Below are positions 25,887 through 34,373 of a stretch of 64,000 nucleotides of DNA, piece by piece; position 1 is the stretch's first letter, and every line of letters starts with the position of its first letter. The position numbers and the translations under genes are program-made. This DNA is from JBGCEZ01 sp045106735 (GTDB taxonomy: Bacteria > Planctomycetota > Phycisphaerae > Phycisphaerales > SM1A02): NCBI GenBank assembly GCA_045106735.1, contig JBGCEZ010000017.1, positions 28,193 through 92,192 of the forward strand. The letters run 5' to 3'. The notes under the pieces were generated by a model that was not told where the DNA came from, searched no databases, and saw only the letters and a program-made list of their open reading frames with translations.

Positions 25887-28800
25887 ACGCGGCGGAACAC
25901 GAACGCGTTCGCGCGGTCTTCGCTGCCGTCTGCGACCTCGATCCGGACGCTCAATCGCTCGCCATTGCACAACACTGCGGCCCCGACGCCGCCTTGCGGC
26001 GCGAAGTCGAATGCCTGCTCGAGCTTGACCGGCCAAGCGGTGGCCTGCTCGATGAGTCGCGCGTGGCCCGCGGCGACATCTTCGGCACCGGTGACGGACT
26101 GGGCCCTGGACGGCGCCCGCTGGTGCTCGACGACGACGACTTGCCGCCGCACATCGGCCCGTACCGAGTGCTGGGGCGGCTCGGTGAGGGCGGGATGGGC
26201 AGCGTCCTGCTGGCCGAGCAGTCGAGTCCGCGGCGCCGCGTCGCCCTGAAACTGCTTCGCGCCGCCGCCCCCGGGCTCACCTTGCGGCGGCGCTTCCTGG
26301 TCGAGGGCCAGGTGCTTGCCCGGCTTCAGCATCCCGGCATCGCCACCATTCACGACGCCGGCGTCTGGGATCGGCCCGGCCTTCCCGCGGTGCCGTATCT
26401 GGTCATGGACTTCGTGGATGGCCAGCCGATCACGGACCACGCGATCGCCCATGAGCTGTCGATCGCCCAACGCGTCGAGCTCATGATTCGGGTGTGCGAA
26501 GCGGTCAACGAGGCCCACCAGAAAGGCATCGTCCATCGCGACTTGAAGCCCGACAACGTGCTGGTCGAGGACGACGGCAACGGCGGCCAGCCGAAGATCC
26601 TGGACTTCGGCGTGGCCAAAGTGCTCGGCGATGACCTGGAGGTGACCACCGCCGAAACCCTGCGTGGCCAGCTCGTCGGCACCCTTCCTTACATGAGTCC
26701 CGAGCAAGTCGAAGGCAATCCCGATGCGGTGGATGGCCGGACCGACGTGTACGCCCTGGGCATCATGCTCCACGAGTTGCTCACCGGCACGCTCCCGTAC
26801 GACTTCGCCGATCGTTCGACGCCCGAGATGGCGATGATCATTCGAGACACGCGCCCCACGCCGCTCGGACGGAGCGATCGCCGGTTGCGCGGCGACCTGG
26901 AAGTGGTCGTGGCCACCGCGCTGGAGAAGCGCACGGCCGACCGGTACGCCTCGGTGGCCGACTTCGCCGCCGACTTGCGGCACTGGATCAACGATGAGCC
27001 GGTCACCGCCCGGCCGCCGAGCGCGACCGAGCAGGTCCTGCGATTCGCCCGTCGGCAGCGGGCCCTGGTGGCCGGGCTTGCGGCCTTGCTCCTGACCCTC
27101 ACCGGCGGCATCGTCGGCACGACACGCTTCGCGATGAAGGCGACCGAACGCGACCGTGCCGGGCAGTGGGTCGGCTACCGGGCGAGCATCGAAGCCGCGA
27201 ATGCGGCGGTGGACCGGGGAGATCGCGAGACGGCCCTGCGACTGTTGGACGCGGCACCGGAACATCTCCGCGGGTGGGAATGGCACGCCGTGCGACGTGA
27301 TGTGGATGCATGGACCACGGCGATCGCCCTGGACGAGGAAGCGGTGGGCGCCGCGTGGTTTCTCGCGGACGGCACGCAGCTCGCCGCGGGCCTTGCCAAC
27401 GGCACGATCGGCGTGTGGGACGCGGACTCCGGCGCACGGGTGCGCACAATCCCGGTCGGCAGCGACAGACCGCATGGCGCGGATGACGGACCGATGACCG
27501 CGACGACCTCGACGACCACCGTCGTGCGGGGACACGCCGCCGCAACGTCCGCTCTCGCTCGCATGGACGACGGAACCGTGCGCGTCGTGCCGCTGTTCGA
27601 TGATGCACCCTCGTACGCGGTGCCCGGCGTGCGATTGATCGATCGGGACGGGCTCGCGCTGGCCCCCGGGGGATGCGAACTCGCGGTCGCGCGCCGCGGC
27701 ACCGTGCAACGCCTCAGTCTCCGCGGCGAACTCATCGATGAACTGTCGGCCGAACGTGGGACCCCGAACCGCACGCGCCTGACCTACGCCACCGACGGCC
27801 GTGCGATCGCCGTCAGCACCCGGGCCACGCACCAGAATCGGTGGCGCACGCACTGGTATTCGATCGTGACGCCAGAGGCGTCCGAGATGCCTTGGCGGGT
27901 CCCAGGGCTCCACCGCACGAGCCTTGCGGTCCGGCCGGACCGGGAAGGGGTCGTCGCGGCGGCCGTTTCGCGCGACCTGCGACTGCACGATCCCGACGAC
28001 GACCAGACTCGCGTCCTGACCGGCCACCGGACCGACGTCGTCTCGATCGCTCTGACGCCCGACGGATCGGCCGCCGCCTCGCTGGCCCTTGATGGCGTGA
28101 TCCGGGTCCACGACTTGGCATCCGGACGGGTCGTCGCCCGAATGACCGCCCCGCCCGGGGCGCACGCCATCGCCGTCAGCCCGGATGGCACGCGGCTGGT
28201 GACCACCGCCACCGGGGTCATCCACGTCTGGCCGATCGCGCCCTCGCGCGGCCGCGTTCTGGCGGGACACGACACGTATGTCTACGCCGCCACGTTCGCC
28301 CCGGACGGCCGCACGATCGTGACCGTGCCGTTCCGGCTCGAGCCAGGCCGGCTCTGGGACGGCCACACCGGGGCGCTGCTCGGCACGCTCCCGACGAATT
28401 GGCGGGCCACGGGGGCGAGTTTCCACGCCGGCGGTGCGTCGCTGGAGCTGCTTCGCGGGATGCGGCGCCGGACCGTTGCCTTTGGAAGCGGCGAGGACGG
28501 ATCGTCGGGCCGGATCGATGCGGCATCCACGGCATGGACGTCCGGTCCGGTCCAAGCCGCTCGCGACCGCGTGGTGCATCTTGGCGCGGGCTGGGTCGCG
28601 CACGGAACGCGATCCCTGGAGGGCGAACGGACTTCGCTCGTCGTGCGCCCGATCGACGCGGCCGATGACGCCGACGATGCCGCCAACGATGCGCGCACCT
28701 TCGAACACGAGCAGCCGGTGATGAGTGTGGCGGCCACACCGGACGGCACGCAACTCGTCACCGGCGATGCCGAGGGCGGGCTGCGCATCATCGACTTGGC

Positions 28801-29128
28801 CAACGGGCAGGACGTGGCCCGGGCGACCGCCCCGGGGGGCATCGTGTACGGACTGGCCGTGAGCCCGGACGGAACCCGGCTGGCCAGCGGCAGCAACGAC
28901 GGCGCGGTTCGGATCTGGTCGATGCCCGAGCTCGATCTGGTCCTGGAGCTGCGCGGCCACACGTCCTACGTGCACGGCGTGGCGTGGAGCCCCGACGGCA
29001 CGCGGCTCGTCAGCGCTTCCGGTGATCGAACGGCCCGGCTGTGGGACACGATCGTGCGTGACGCCCCACCAGCGGCGACATCCGCCGCCCCCTCCCCCGG
29101 AGACCGCCGCCCCGGCCCGGGACATTGA
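25883..29128 (+). CDS. Membrane Ser/Thr protein kinase with WD40 repeats
   Basis: 1081 residues. Kinase domain: LGEGGMGSV (100-108), Lys123, HRDLKPDN (Asp220), DFGVAK (241-246), and GTLPYMSPEQ in the activation segment. A transmembrane helix (LVAGLAALLLTLTGGIVGTT, about 395-415) is followed by a WD40 propeller with clear repeats such as PDGTRLASGSNDGAVRIWSM and PDGTRLVSASGDRTARLWDT. GTG 25883 is used through the GTGA overlap with the sigma gene. The propeller probably senses or binds a partner on the far side of the membrane. The catalytic residues are intact. Confidence 0.92.
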   Translation: MNAAEHERVRAVFAAVCDLDPDAQSLAIAQHCGPDAALRREVECLLELDRPSGGLLDESRVARGDIFGTGDGLGPGRRPLVLDDDDLPPHIGPYRVLGRLGEGGMGSVLLAEQSSPRRRVALKLLRAAAPGLTLRRRFLVEGQVLARLQHPGIATIHDAGVWDRPGLPAVPYLVMDFVDGQPITDHAIAHELSIAQRVELMIRVCEAVNEAHQKGIVHRDLKPDNVLVEDDGNGGQPKILDFGVAKVLGDDLEVTTAETLRGQLVGTLPYMSPEQVEGNPDAVDGRTDVYALGIMLHELLTGTLPYDFADRSTPEMAMIIRDTRPTPLGRSDRRLRGDLEVVVATALEKRTADRYASVADFAADLRHWINDEPVTARPPSATEQVLRFARRQRALVAGLAALLLTLTGGIVGTTRFAMKATERDRAGQWVGYRASIEAANAAVDRGDRETALRLLDAAPEHLRGWEWHAVRRDVDAWTTAIALDEEAVGAAWFLADGTQLAAGLANGTIGVWDADSGARVRTIPVGSDRPHGADDGPMTATTSTTTVVRGHAAATSALARMDDGTVRVVPLFDDAPSYAVPGVRLIDRDGLALAPGGCELAVARRGTVQRLSLRGELIDELSAERGTPNRTRLTYATDGRAIAVSTRATHQNRWRTHWYSIVTPEASEMPWRVPGLHRTSLAVRPDREGVVAAAVSRDLRLHDPDDDQTRVLTGHRTDVVSIALTPDGSAAASLALDGVIRVHDLASGRVVARMTAPPGAHAIAVSPDGTRLVTTATGVIHVWPIAPSRGRVLAGHDTYVYAATFAPDGRTIVTVPFRLEPGRLWDGHTGALLGTLPTNWRATGASFHAGGASLELLRGMRRRTVAFGSGEDGSSGRIDAASTAWTSGPVQAARDRVVHLGAGWVAHGTRSLEGERTSLVVRPIDAADDADDAANDARTFEHEQPVMSVAATPDGTQLVTGDAEGGLRIIDLANGQDVARATAPGGIVYGLAVSPDGTRLASGSNDGAVRIWSMPELDLVLELRGHTSYVHGVAWSPDGTRLVSASGDRTARLWDTIVRDAPPAATSAAPSPGDRRPGPGH

Positions 29129-29150
29129 GGCTGAGGCCGAGGCCGACGCT

Positions 29151-29216
29151 GGCATTGGCACCGGCGTTGGCACTGGCACTGGCACCGGCACCGGCACCGG
29201 CACCGGCATTGGCCCT
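29151..29216 (+). repeat. Hexanucleotide minisatellite (GGCAYY)11
   Basis: Eleven consecutive 6-bp units, mainly GGCACC/GGCACT/GGCATT, lie between the kinase stop and the next gene. No supported gene covers them. Confidence 0.85.
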
Positions 29217-29347
29217 CGCCCGGCCCCAGACCCTGACCCTCGGCCGGCAGAGAAACCTGAAAACTCCTTGCGCCCCGCGCCCCTGGATCACGAGATCTGA
29301 GCGGAGCCCCCATGGCGGGGCCGTCATCCGCGTCCAGGAGTCCCCCC

Positions 29348-31708
29348 ATGTCACCGCCCCGTCCCCCGCTCGCCTTCGTCCCGGCCACGATCCTGACCCT
29401 CGCCTTCGTCCCGGCCACGGTCCTGACCCTCGGTTGCTTCGGCGTCGCCGCCGCGGAAGATCTCATCGTCCCCGACGCATTCGCGACGATCCAAGCCGCG
29501 GTGGACGCGGCCGAGCCGCAGGATCGCGTCGTGATCCGGCCCGGCACGTACACGGAGTCGATCATCGTCGGCCCCGAAACGTCGCTCACGTTGACAAGCA
29601 CCGACCCGTCCGATCCCGCGATCGTCGCCAGCACCATCCTCACCACCGACGCGGACTTCGATCGGACCCTCACGTGGCTGGGCCAACAGGGAAGCCGGAT
29701 CAGCGGGCTGACCATCGGTGGAAACGGGATGGAGATCGACGGCCCGACCAACGTCACGATCGACCGTTGCCGATTCGTGGACAACGAGTGGTGGGCCGGC
29801 AGCGGCGGAGCCCTTGACGTCTCCCAGGCCAGTGTCATCCTGATCAACTGCCTTTTTCGCGACAACGTCTCTCCCGACTTCAAAGGCACGGTGACTGGCA
29901 GCGCCATCCGGGCCTGGCAGAACGCGACCATTGACGTGACCGGATGCGCGTTTCTTAACAACGCGGTGGAGCAGAACGGTGGCCACGGCGCCGTTTCGGT
30001 GCGCAACAGTTTCGCTGACTTCACCAACTGCACGTTCCGCGGCAATACTGCGCTCAACGGCGCGGGCGCCCTTGACCTCGTCAACGTCAGCGGTGTCGAG
30101 ATTGACAACTGCATTTTCTGGGACAACGGCCCGACGTCGCTGAACACCTCGAACGCCAGCGGCGAGGCGGAAAACACAATCTTCCAGAATGGACTTCCCC
30201 CGTCGTTCAGCGACGAGGGCGGCGTCTCCACCGCCGATCCGCTCTTTGACGGGTCTTCCGGCGCCACCCTCACGGTGGACTCCCCCGCCGTTGACGCCGG
30301 AGACGTGTCATTGCTTCCGTTCGACTTCCTCGACCTGGACGCAGACGGTGAAACAGTGGAACGTCTTCCGGTCGATCGGGTCGGGATCGCCCGCGATTCG
30401 AACGGCGGAGTCGATCTCGGCGCGATGGAGGCCGCGTACGTCGCCAACATCACCAACGACACCCGATCCGCGACGATCCCGGCGGCGATCGCCGCGGCGA
30501 CCGCGGGCGACGAACTTGTCGTGCCCGGCGGCACGTGGTTCGGCCCGATGAATCCCGGCGGGAAGGACGTGATCCTTCGTTCGTCCGATCCGTCGGATCC
30601 GGAGGTGGTGGAAGCGACGATCCTCACCGCGGCCGATGGCACCCGCCCGGTGACATTCAACTCCGGCGAGACGAGCGCATTCCTCCTGGATGGCTTCACC
30701 ATCATCGGCGATGGCGTGAATCGTGGCGGCGCGCTGCGGGCCTCCGCTTCAAGTCCCACGATCCGCCGCTGCGTCATTCGAGACTCGTTCGCGTTCGACC
30801 ACGGAGGTGGCGTGTCCTTCGCCAACGGCTCGACCAGTCGTCTCGTGGAGTGCACGGTGTACGACAACCTGTCGTCCGAGCAAGCTGGCGGCATGGACGT
30901 GGAGACCGGAGCCGACATCAGCGTCGAGAACACTCGGTTCATCGCGAACACCTGCCTGGACGATGGCGGCGCGGTCAGGGTGCGGGGCGCGACGGCCCAC
31001 TTCATCAACTGCTTCATGAGTGGGAACATCAGTGTGAACGGCATCGGGGCGGTGGCCGGAACCACATCGGGCGTCGTCCACATGATCAACTGCACCGTGG
31101 TCGAAAGCGATTCGGTCAGCACGAACCTCGCCGCGATCGAGTTGCTCAGTCCGAAGGCGACGATCACCGCCTGCGCATTCCAGGCGAACTCCGGCGGGTC
31201 GATCACCGGCTCGACGGTGGCCACCGTCTCGTACAGCGTGGTTCCCGGTGGCGGCTGGCCGGGGATCGGCAACATTGCCGGAAACGCGGCCCTGCAGAAC
31301 CGCGAGGGTCCGGACAGCATCCCTGGCACGCTCGACGATGACCCGACTCTGTCGGCTTCGTCGTTGGCCATCGACGCGGGCGACGTGGATGCGGCCGCGA
31401 TCGACGGCACCGTGGACCTGCTCGGCAACGCGCGGTTCCAGGACGACCCGTCCGTGGCGGACGCGACCGGATGCGCGAACCCCGACGCCGGGGCGGCGGA
31501 ACGCCAGACCGGCCTGGGCCTCGAAGTCTGCTGCCCGGCCGACGTGGACGGATCGGGTTCGGTCGGTTTCGACGACGTGATCGCGGTGTTGGCCGCGTGG
31601 GGCGTCTGCGAAGACGGCGATCCGTGCGATGCCGACGTGGACAGCTCCGGCGACGTGGCCTTCGGCGACCTGATCGCGGTACTGGGCGGATTCGGCGACT
31701 GCCCCTGA
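29348..31708 (+). CDS. Secreted parallel beta-helix protein with dockerin-like domain
   Basis: 786 residues. A signal peptide (cleavage near AAA|ED, residue 36) contains a 10-residue tandem duplication. The body is made of pectate-lyase-like right-handed beta-helix coils (FATIQAAVDAAEPQDRVVI, VTIDRCRFVDNE, FINCFMSGN). The C-terminal ~60 residues carry two EF-hand-like repeats (DVDGSGSVGFDDVIAVLAAW, DVDSSGDVAFGDLIAVLGGF). ATG 29348 is preferred to 29312 because AGGAG lies 8 nt upstream. The helix suggests polysaccharide binding or cleavage; no catalytic residues can be assigned. It lies downstream of a sigma/kinase pair on the same strand. Confidence 0.87.
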   Translation: MSPPRPPLAFVPATILTLAFVPATVLTLGCFGVAAAEDLIVPDAFATIQAAVDAAEPQDRVVIRPGTYTESIIVGPETSLTLTSTDPSDPAIVASTILTTDADFDRTLTWLGQQGSRISGLTIGGNGMEIDGPTNVTIDRCRFVDNEWWAGSGGALDVSQASVILINCLFRDNVSPDFKGTVTGSAIRAWQNATIDVTGCAFLNNAVEQNGGHGAVSVRNSFADFTNCTFRGNTALNGAGALDLVNVSGVEIDNCIFWDNGPTSLNTSNASGEAENTIFQNGLPPSFSDEGGVSTADPLFDGSSGATLTVDSPAVDAGDVSLLPFDFLDLDADGETVERLPVDRVGIARDSNGGVDLGAMEAAYVANITNDTRSATIPAAIAAATAGDELVVPGGTWFGPMNPGGKDVILRSSDPSDPEVVEATILTAADGTRPVTFNSGETSAFLLDGFTIIGDGVNRGGALRASASSPTIRRCVIRDSFAFDHGGGVSFANGSTSRLVECTVYDNLSSEQAGGMDVETGADISVENTRFIANTCLDDGGAVRVRGATAHFINCFMSGNISVNGIGAVAGTTSGVVHMINCTVVESDSVSTNLAAIELLSPKATITACAFQANSGGSITGSTVATVSYSVVPGGGWPGIGNIAGNAALQNREGPDSIPGTLDDDPTLSASSLAIDAGDVDAAAIDGTVDLLGNARFQDDPSVADATGCANPDAGAAERQTGLGLEVCCPADVDGSGSVGFDDVIAVLAAWGVCEDGDPCDADVDSSGDVAFGDLIAVLGGFGDCP
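29371..29430 (+). repeat. 30-bp tandem duplication inside a signal peptide
   Basis: Two adjacent 30-bp copies (29371-29400 and 29401-29430) differ at one base and encode LAFVPATILT-LAFVPATVLT, doubling the hydrophobic core. Confidence 0.9.
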
Positions 31709-31778
31709 TCACCCAGCCCTTCCGGATGGGACTCGCCCTTTCGCCCCACGGCGGCCGAGTCGGGCGGGATGGCGACCG

Positions 31779-31818
31779 GCACGACGGCCCCTGCGCACTG
31801 GCGCGGGGGCCGTTGTGC
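31779..31818 (+). terminator. Long hairpin, probable terminator
   Basis: An 18-bp stem (31779-31796 with 31801-31818) with two G-T wobble pairs and a 4-nt ACTG loop, 70 bases after the beta-helix gene. There is no T-run after it, so it may stop transcription with Rho or protect the mRNA 3' end. Confidence 0.55.
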
Positions 31819-31875
31819 GTTGTGCTCGGGCGGCTGTTCGCGGCAAATCGCCTGAGCGACCGGGTACGAGCCGCG

Positions 31876-31930
31876 GTGACGAATCGGTGACGGACCCGTG
31901 ACGGACCCGTGACGGATCTGTAACGGATCG
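31876..31930 (+). repeat. Five 11-bp tandem repeats upstream of the M60 gene
   Basis: Five units of consensus GTGACGGAYCY at 31876, 31887, 31898, 31909 and 31920; units 2 and 3 are identical. The array ends 15 bases before a -10-like TAGGAT and 27 bases before the start codon, so it overlaps the expected -35 region and could be an operator read on one DNA face. Confidence 0.8.
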
Positions 31931-31944
31931 GGGGAGTGACGTCG

Positions 31945-31950
31945 TAGGAT
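31945..31950 (+). promoter_or_regulatory. Putative -10 element TAGGAT at the M60 gene
   Basis: TAGGAT ends 7 nt before ATG 31957, so the mRNA would start at the start codon. The -35 position is occupied by the 11-bp repeats rather than a TTGACA box, suggesting activator-dependent transcription. Confidence 0.35.
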
Positions 31951-31956
31951 GGCGTC

Positions 31957-34338
31957 ATGACGTATCCAGGAACGCGATCGCCCCTTCGCTGGTCCGCCGC
32001 CGGACTTCTCGCTTCGATCATCGTGGCCGCGCCGGCCGCCTCCAATGGGATCGCCGGCGACGCGCGGACTGACGCACGGACCAACGCACGATCTGACGTT
32101 CCGGTCCCACGGCTGATCGACGGCGTGACGTCGATCGCCACCGGCGGCAATCCCGCCTCGGTGGTGGTGTGGGGCGACGCCCGGGCCTTGTCCGTGCGCG
32201 ACGACGGCACGGTGCTCGCCGCCGCGTCGACGCTCGGCGACGGACGGGTGGCCGTGCTCGGGCATGGCGGCTTTCTCACGGACACGCGCGGCGACACGCC
32301 GAGGTTCATCGCCGGCCTCGCGCACTGGCTGTCGGGCCGCGGACCGGACGGCCCGGGAGGCGATCGCCAGGTGGCCACGGACAACCGGCTCATCAACGTG
32401 GCCGGGCTCGACGGGGTGGTGCGGGCCGCGTTCCGGGCCCAGGGGATCGGCGCGCGGATCATCGAAGGTGGGCCGCAGGATCTCGACCTTGATGCCGTCG
32501 ACGTGGTCGCGGGTTCCCCGCAGGCCTGGGAACGGGCCGGACGACTTGGCGAACTCACCGACTGGGTGCGCGCCGGCGGCGGGTTGCTGGTGACCGAAAC
32601 CGCCTGGGGGCAACTGCAGTTGGGGCGGGCGGCCTCGGTCGAAGCCCTTGCCGCCAATCGCTTGCTCGCCTCCGCCGGCATCATGCTGACCGCGGACGCC
32701 GAGTCCGCGGGCGCCCGCGGCACCTATCCCGTGGGCCCGGCCGGCAACCCGCACCTCAACGCGGCGAACGCCGGGGTTGCTCTGGGCGTGTTGGCCGGGA
32801 GGATCGACGGCGACGCGACCTTCAGCGCCACGATCGCCCGCGATGCGCTCTCTCTGGTGCCCCAGGACAGCGCGCTCATGGCCGCGGCCCGGCGACTGCG
32901 GCAGGACCGCGCCGATGATCTGGCCGGCGCCTGGCGTGGCATGGCCCGCGAACCGCTTCGCCCGGCCGACCATCCGCTGGCCATCGCCCTGATGGACCTG
33001 GACGGACGGCTCGCGGCGAATCGCTCCGCCACGGATCCGGACGCCGTCGCCGCGCACCCTTCGGCGGGCGCGTTCCCCGGCCCCATCGACCCGGATTTCG
33101 CCGCCGCGGCGGCCGCGTCCGGTCCGACCGACATCAGGATCGACCCAGGGCGCCCCGGATGGCGATCCACCGGGTTGTACGCCCGCCCCGGCGAGACCGT
33201 GGCCGTGCGTTTCAACGGGACCTTGGGCCAGGTCGCCGCGGCCTCCGGTGCGGGCATGCACGTGCAGATCGGCGTCTGGCGTGATCCGCAGAACTTCCCG
33301 GAGCGCGTGCGGATGAGCCCGGCGATTTCGCGGGCCCCGATCACGTCGGCCATCACCCGCATCGCCTCGCCGATCGGCGGGCCGATCCTCATCGACATTC
33401 CGGCGGCGTTCCACTCCGGCGTGCGGGGCGGCGGCGACCTGACGGTGACGATCAGCGGCGCGGTGCCCATGCCGCACTACGTGCACGGCGCAACCGATCT
33501 GGACGCGTGGCGCGACGAAATCCGCCACCGCGGCGTGCCGTGGGCCGAACTTGAGTCGGACAAGCTGGTCTTCACCCTGCCGGCGGACGCCATCCGCGAC
33601 CTCGACCGGCCGGATCTGGTGATGGACCACTGGGACCGCGTGCACGCGGCCATGCAAACGGTCGAACCACGCAGTCCACGCCACTGGCCGGACGCCCAGT
33701 ACCGCTACGTGGCCGACCGCAAACTGTCCTGGGGCTGGATGTACTGCCCGGCCGACGGGCCGATCGTGATTCCCGAGGTGACGGCCCGCGCGATGGTCGA
33801 CGCGGCGAACTTTGACGCGGCCGGCGATCACAAGGTCTGGGGCCACTACCACGAGATGGGCCACGCCCACCAGAACCCCATGTGGACGTTCGGCGGCACG
33901 GGTGAGGTGACGGTGAACATCTTCACCGTCGTCGCCCTGCATCGGGTGAACGGCTACCCGCTGGACCATCCCGCGACCCGCAGCGATCCGGCCACGGCGT
34001 GGCGAACGTTCCGCGACCACCGCGCGGCGGGATCGCCGTTCGACGTGTGGCGACGCAAGCCCTTCCTGGCCCTCCAGACGTACTCGATGCTCTGGCATGC
34101 CTTCGGGCTGGAGGCCTTCGAGCGCTGCTTCCGGGCTTACGACGACTTGGCCCCCGCGGATCGGCCGCGGAACGACGCGGACAAGCGAGACCGCTTCCTG
34201 ATCGAGATGAGCCGCGCGGTGGAGCGCGACCTCGGGCCGTACTTCGAGGCCTGGGGCGTGCCGGTGTCCGCGGCGGCGCGGGAAGTGGTGCGCGAAGCCG
34301 GCTGGGAAGCGTGGATGCCGGTCGAAGCGAGCGGCTGA
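31957..34338 (+). CDS. Secreted M60-family (enhancin-like) zinc metalloprotease
   Basis: 793 residues with a signal peptide (about 1-28). Residues ~50-300 form an alpha/beta domain (LGDGRVAVLGHGGFLTD, GGGLLVTETAWG) seen before M60 domains. The C-terminal half is the peptidase: HEMGH (His632, Glu633, His636) with the third ligand in FGGTGEVTVNIF (Glu650), fitting the M60 HExxH...E pattern. Family members cleave mucin-like glycoproteins. It has no dockerin. It stands next to a sulfatase, a pairing that fits attack on sulfated glycoproteins, though the substrate is inferred. Confidence 0.88.
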   Translation: MTYPGTRSPLRWSAAGLLASIIVAAPAASNGIAGDARTDARTNARSDVPVPRLIDGVTSIATGGNPASVVVWGDARALSVRDDGTVLAAASTLGDGRVAVLGHGGFLTDTRGDTPRFIAGLAHWLSGRGPDGPGGDRQVATDNRLINVAGLDGVVRAAFRAQGIGARIIEGGPQDLDLDAVDVVAGSPQAWERAGRLGELTDWVRAGGGLLVTETAWGQLQLGRAASVEALAANRLLASAGIMLTADAESAGARGTYPVGPAGNPHLNAANAGVALGVLAGRIDGDATFSATIARDALSLVPQDSALMAAARRLRQDRADDLAGAWRGMAREPLRPADHPLAIALMDLDGRLAANRSATDPDAVAAHPSAGAFPGPIDPDFAAAAAASGPTDIRIDPGRPGWRSTGLYARPGETVAVRFNGTLGQVAAASGAGMHVQIGVWRDPQNFPERVRMSPAISRAPITSAITRIASPIGGPILIDIPAAFHSGVRGGGDLTVTISGAVPMPHYVHGATDLDAWRDEIRHRGVPWAELESDKLVFTLPADAIRDLDRPDLVMDHWDRVHAAMQTVEPRSPRHWPDAQYRYVADRKLSWGWMYCPADGPIVIPEVTARAMVDAANFDAAGDHKVWGHYHEMGHAHQNPMWTFGGTGEVTVNIFTVVALHRVNGYPLDHPATRSDPATAWRTFRDHRAAGSPFDVWRRKPFLALQTYSMLWHAFGLEAFERCFRAYDDLAPADRPRNDADKRDRFLIEMSRAVERDLGPYFEAWGVPVSAAAREVVREAGWEAWMPVEASG

Positions 34339-34373
34339 GTCGTCGCGGCAGCATTCACCGCCGGTTCGGTCAT

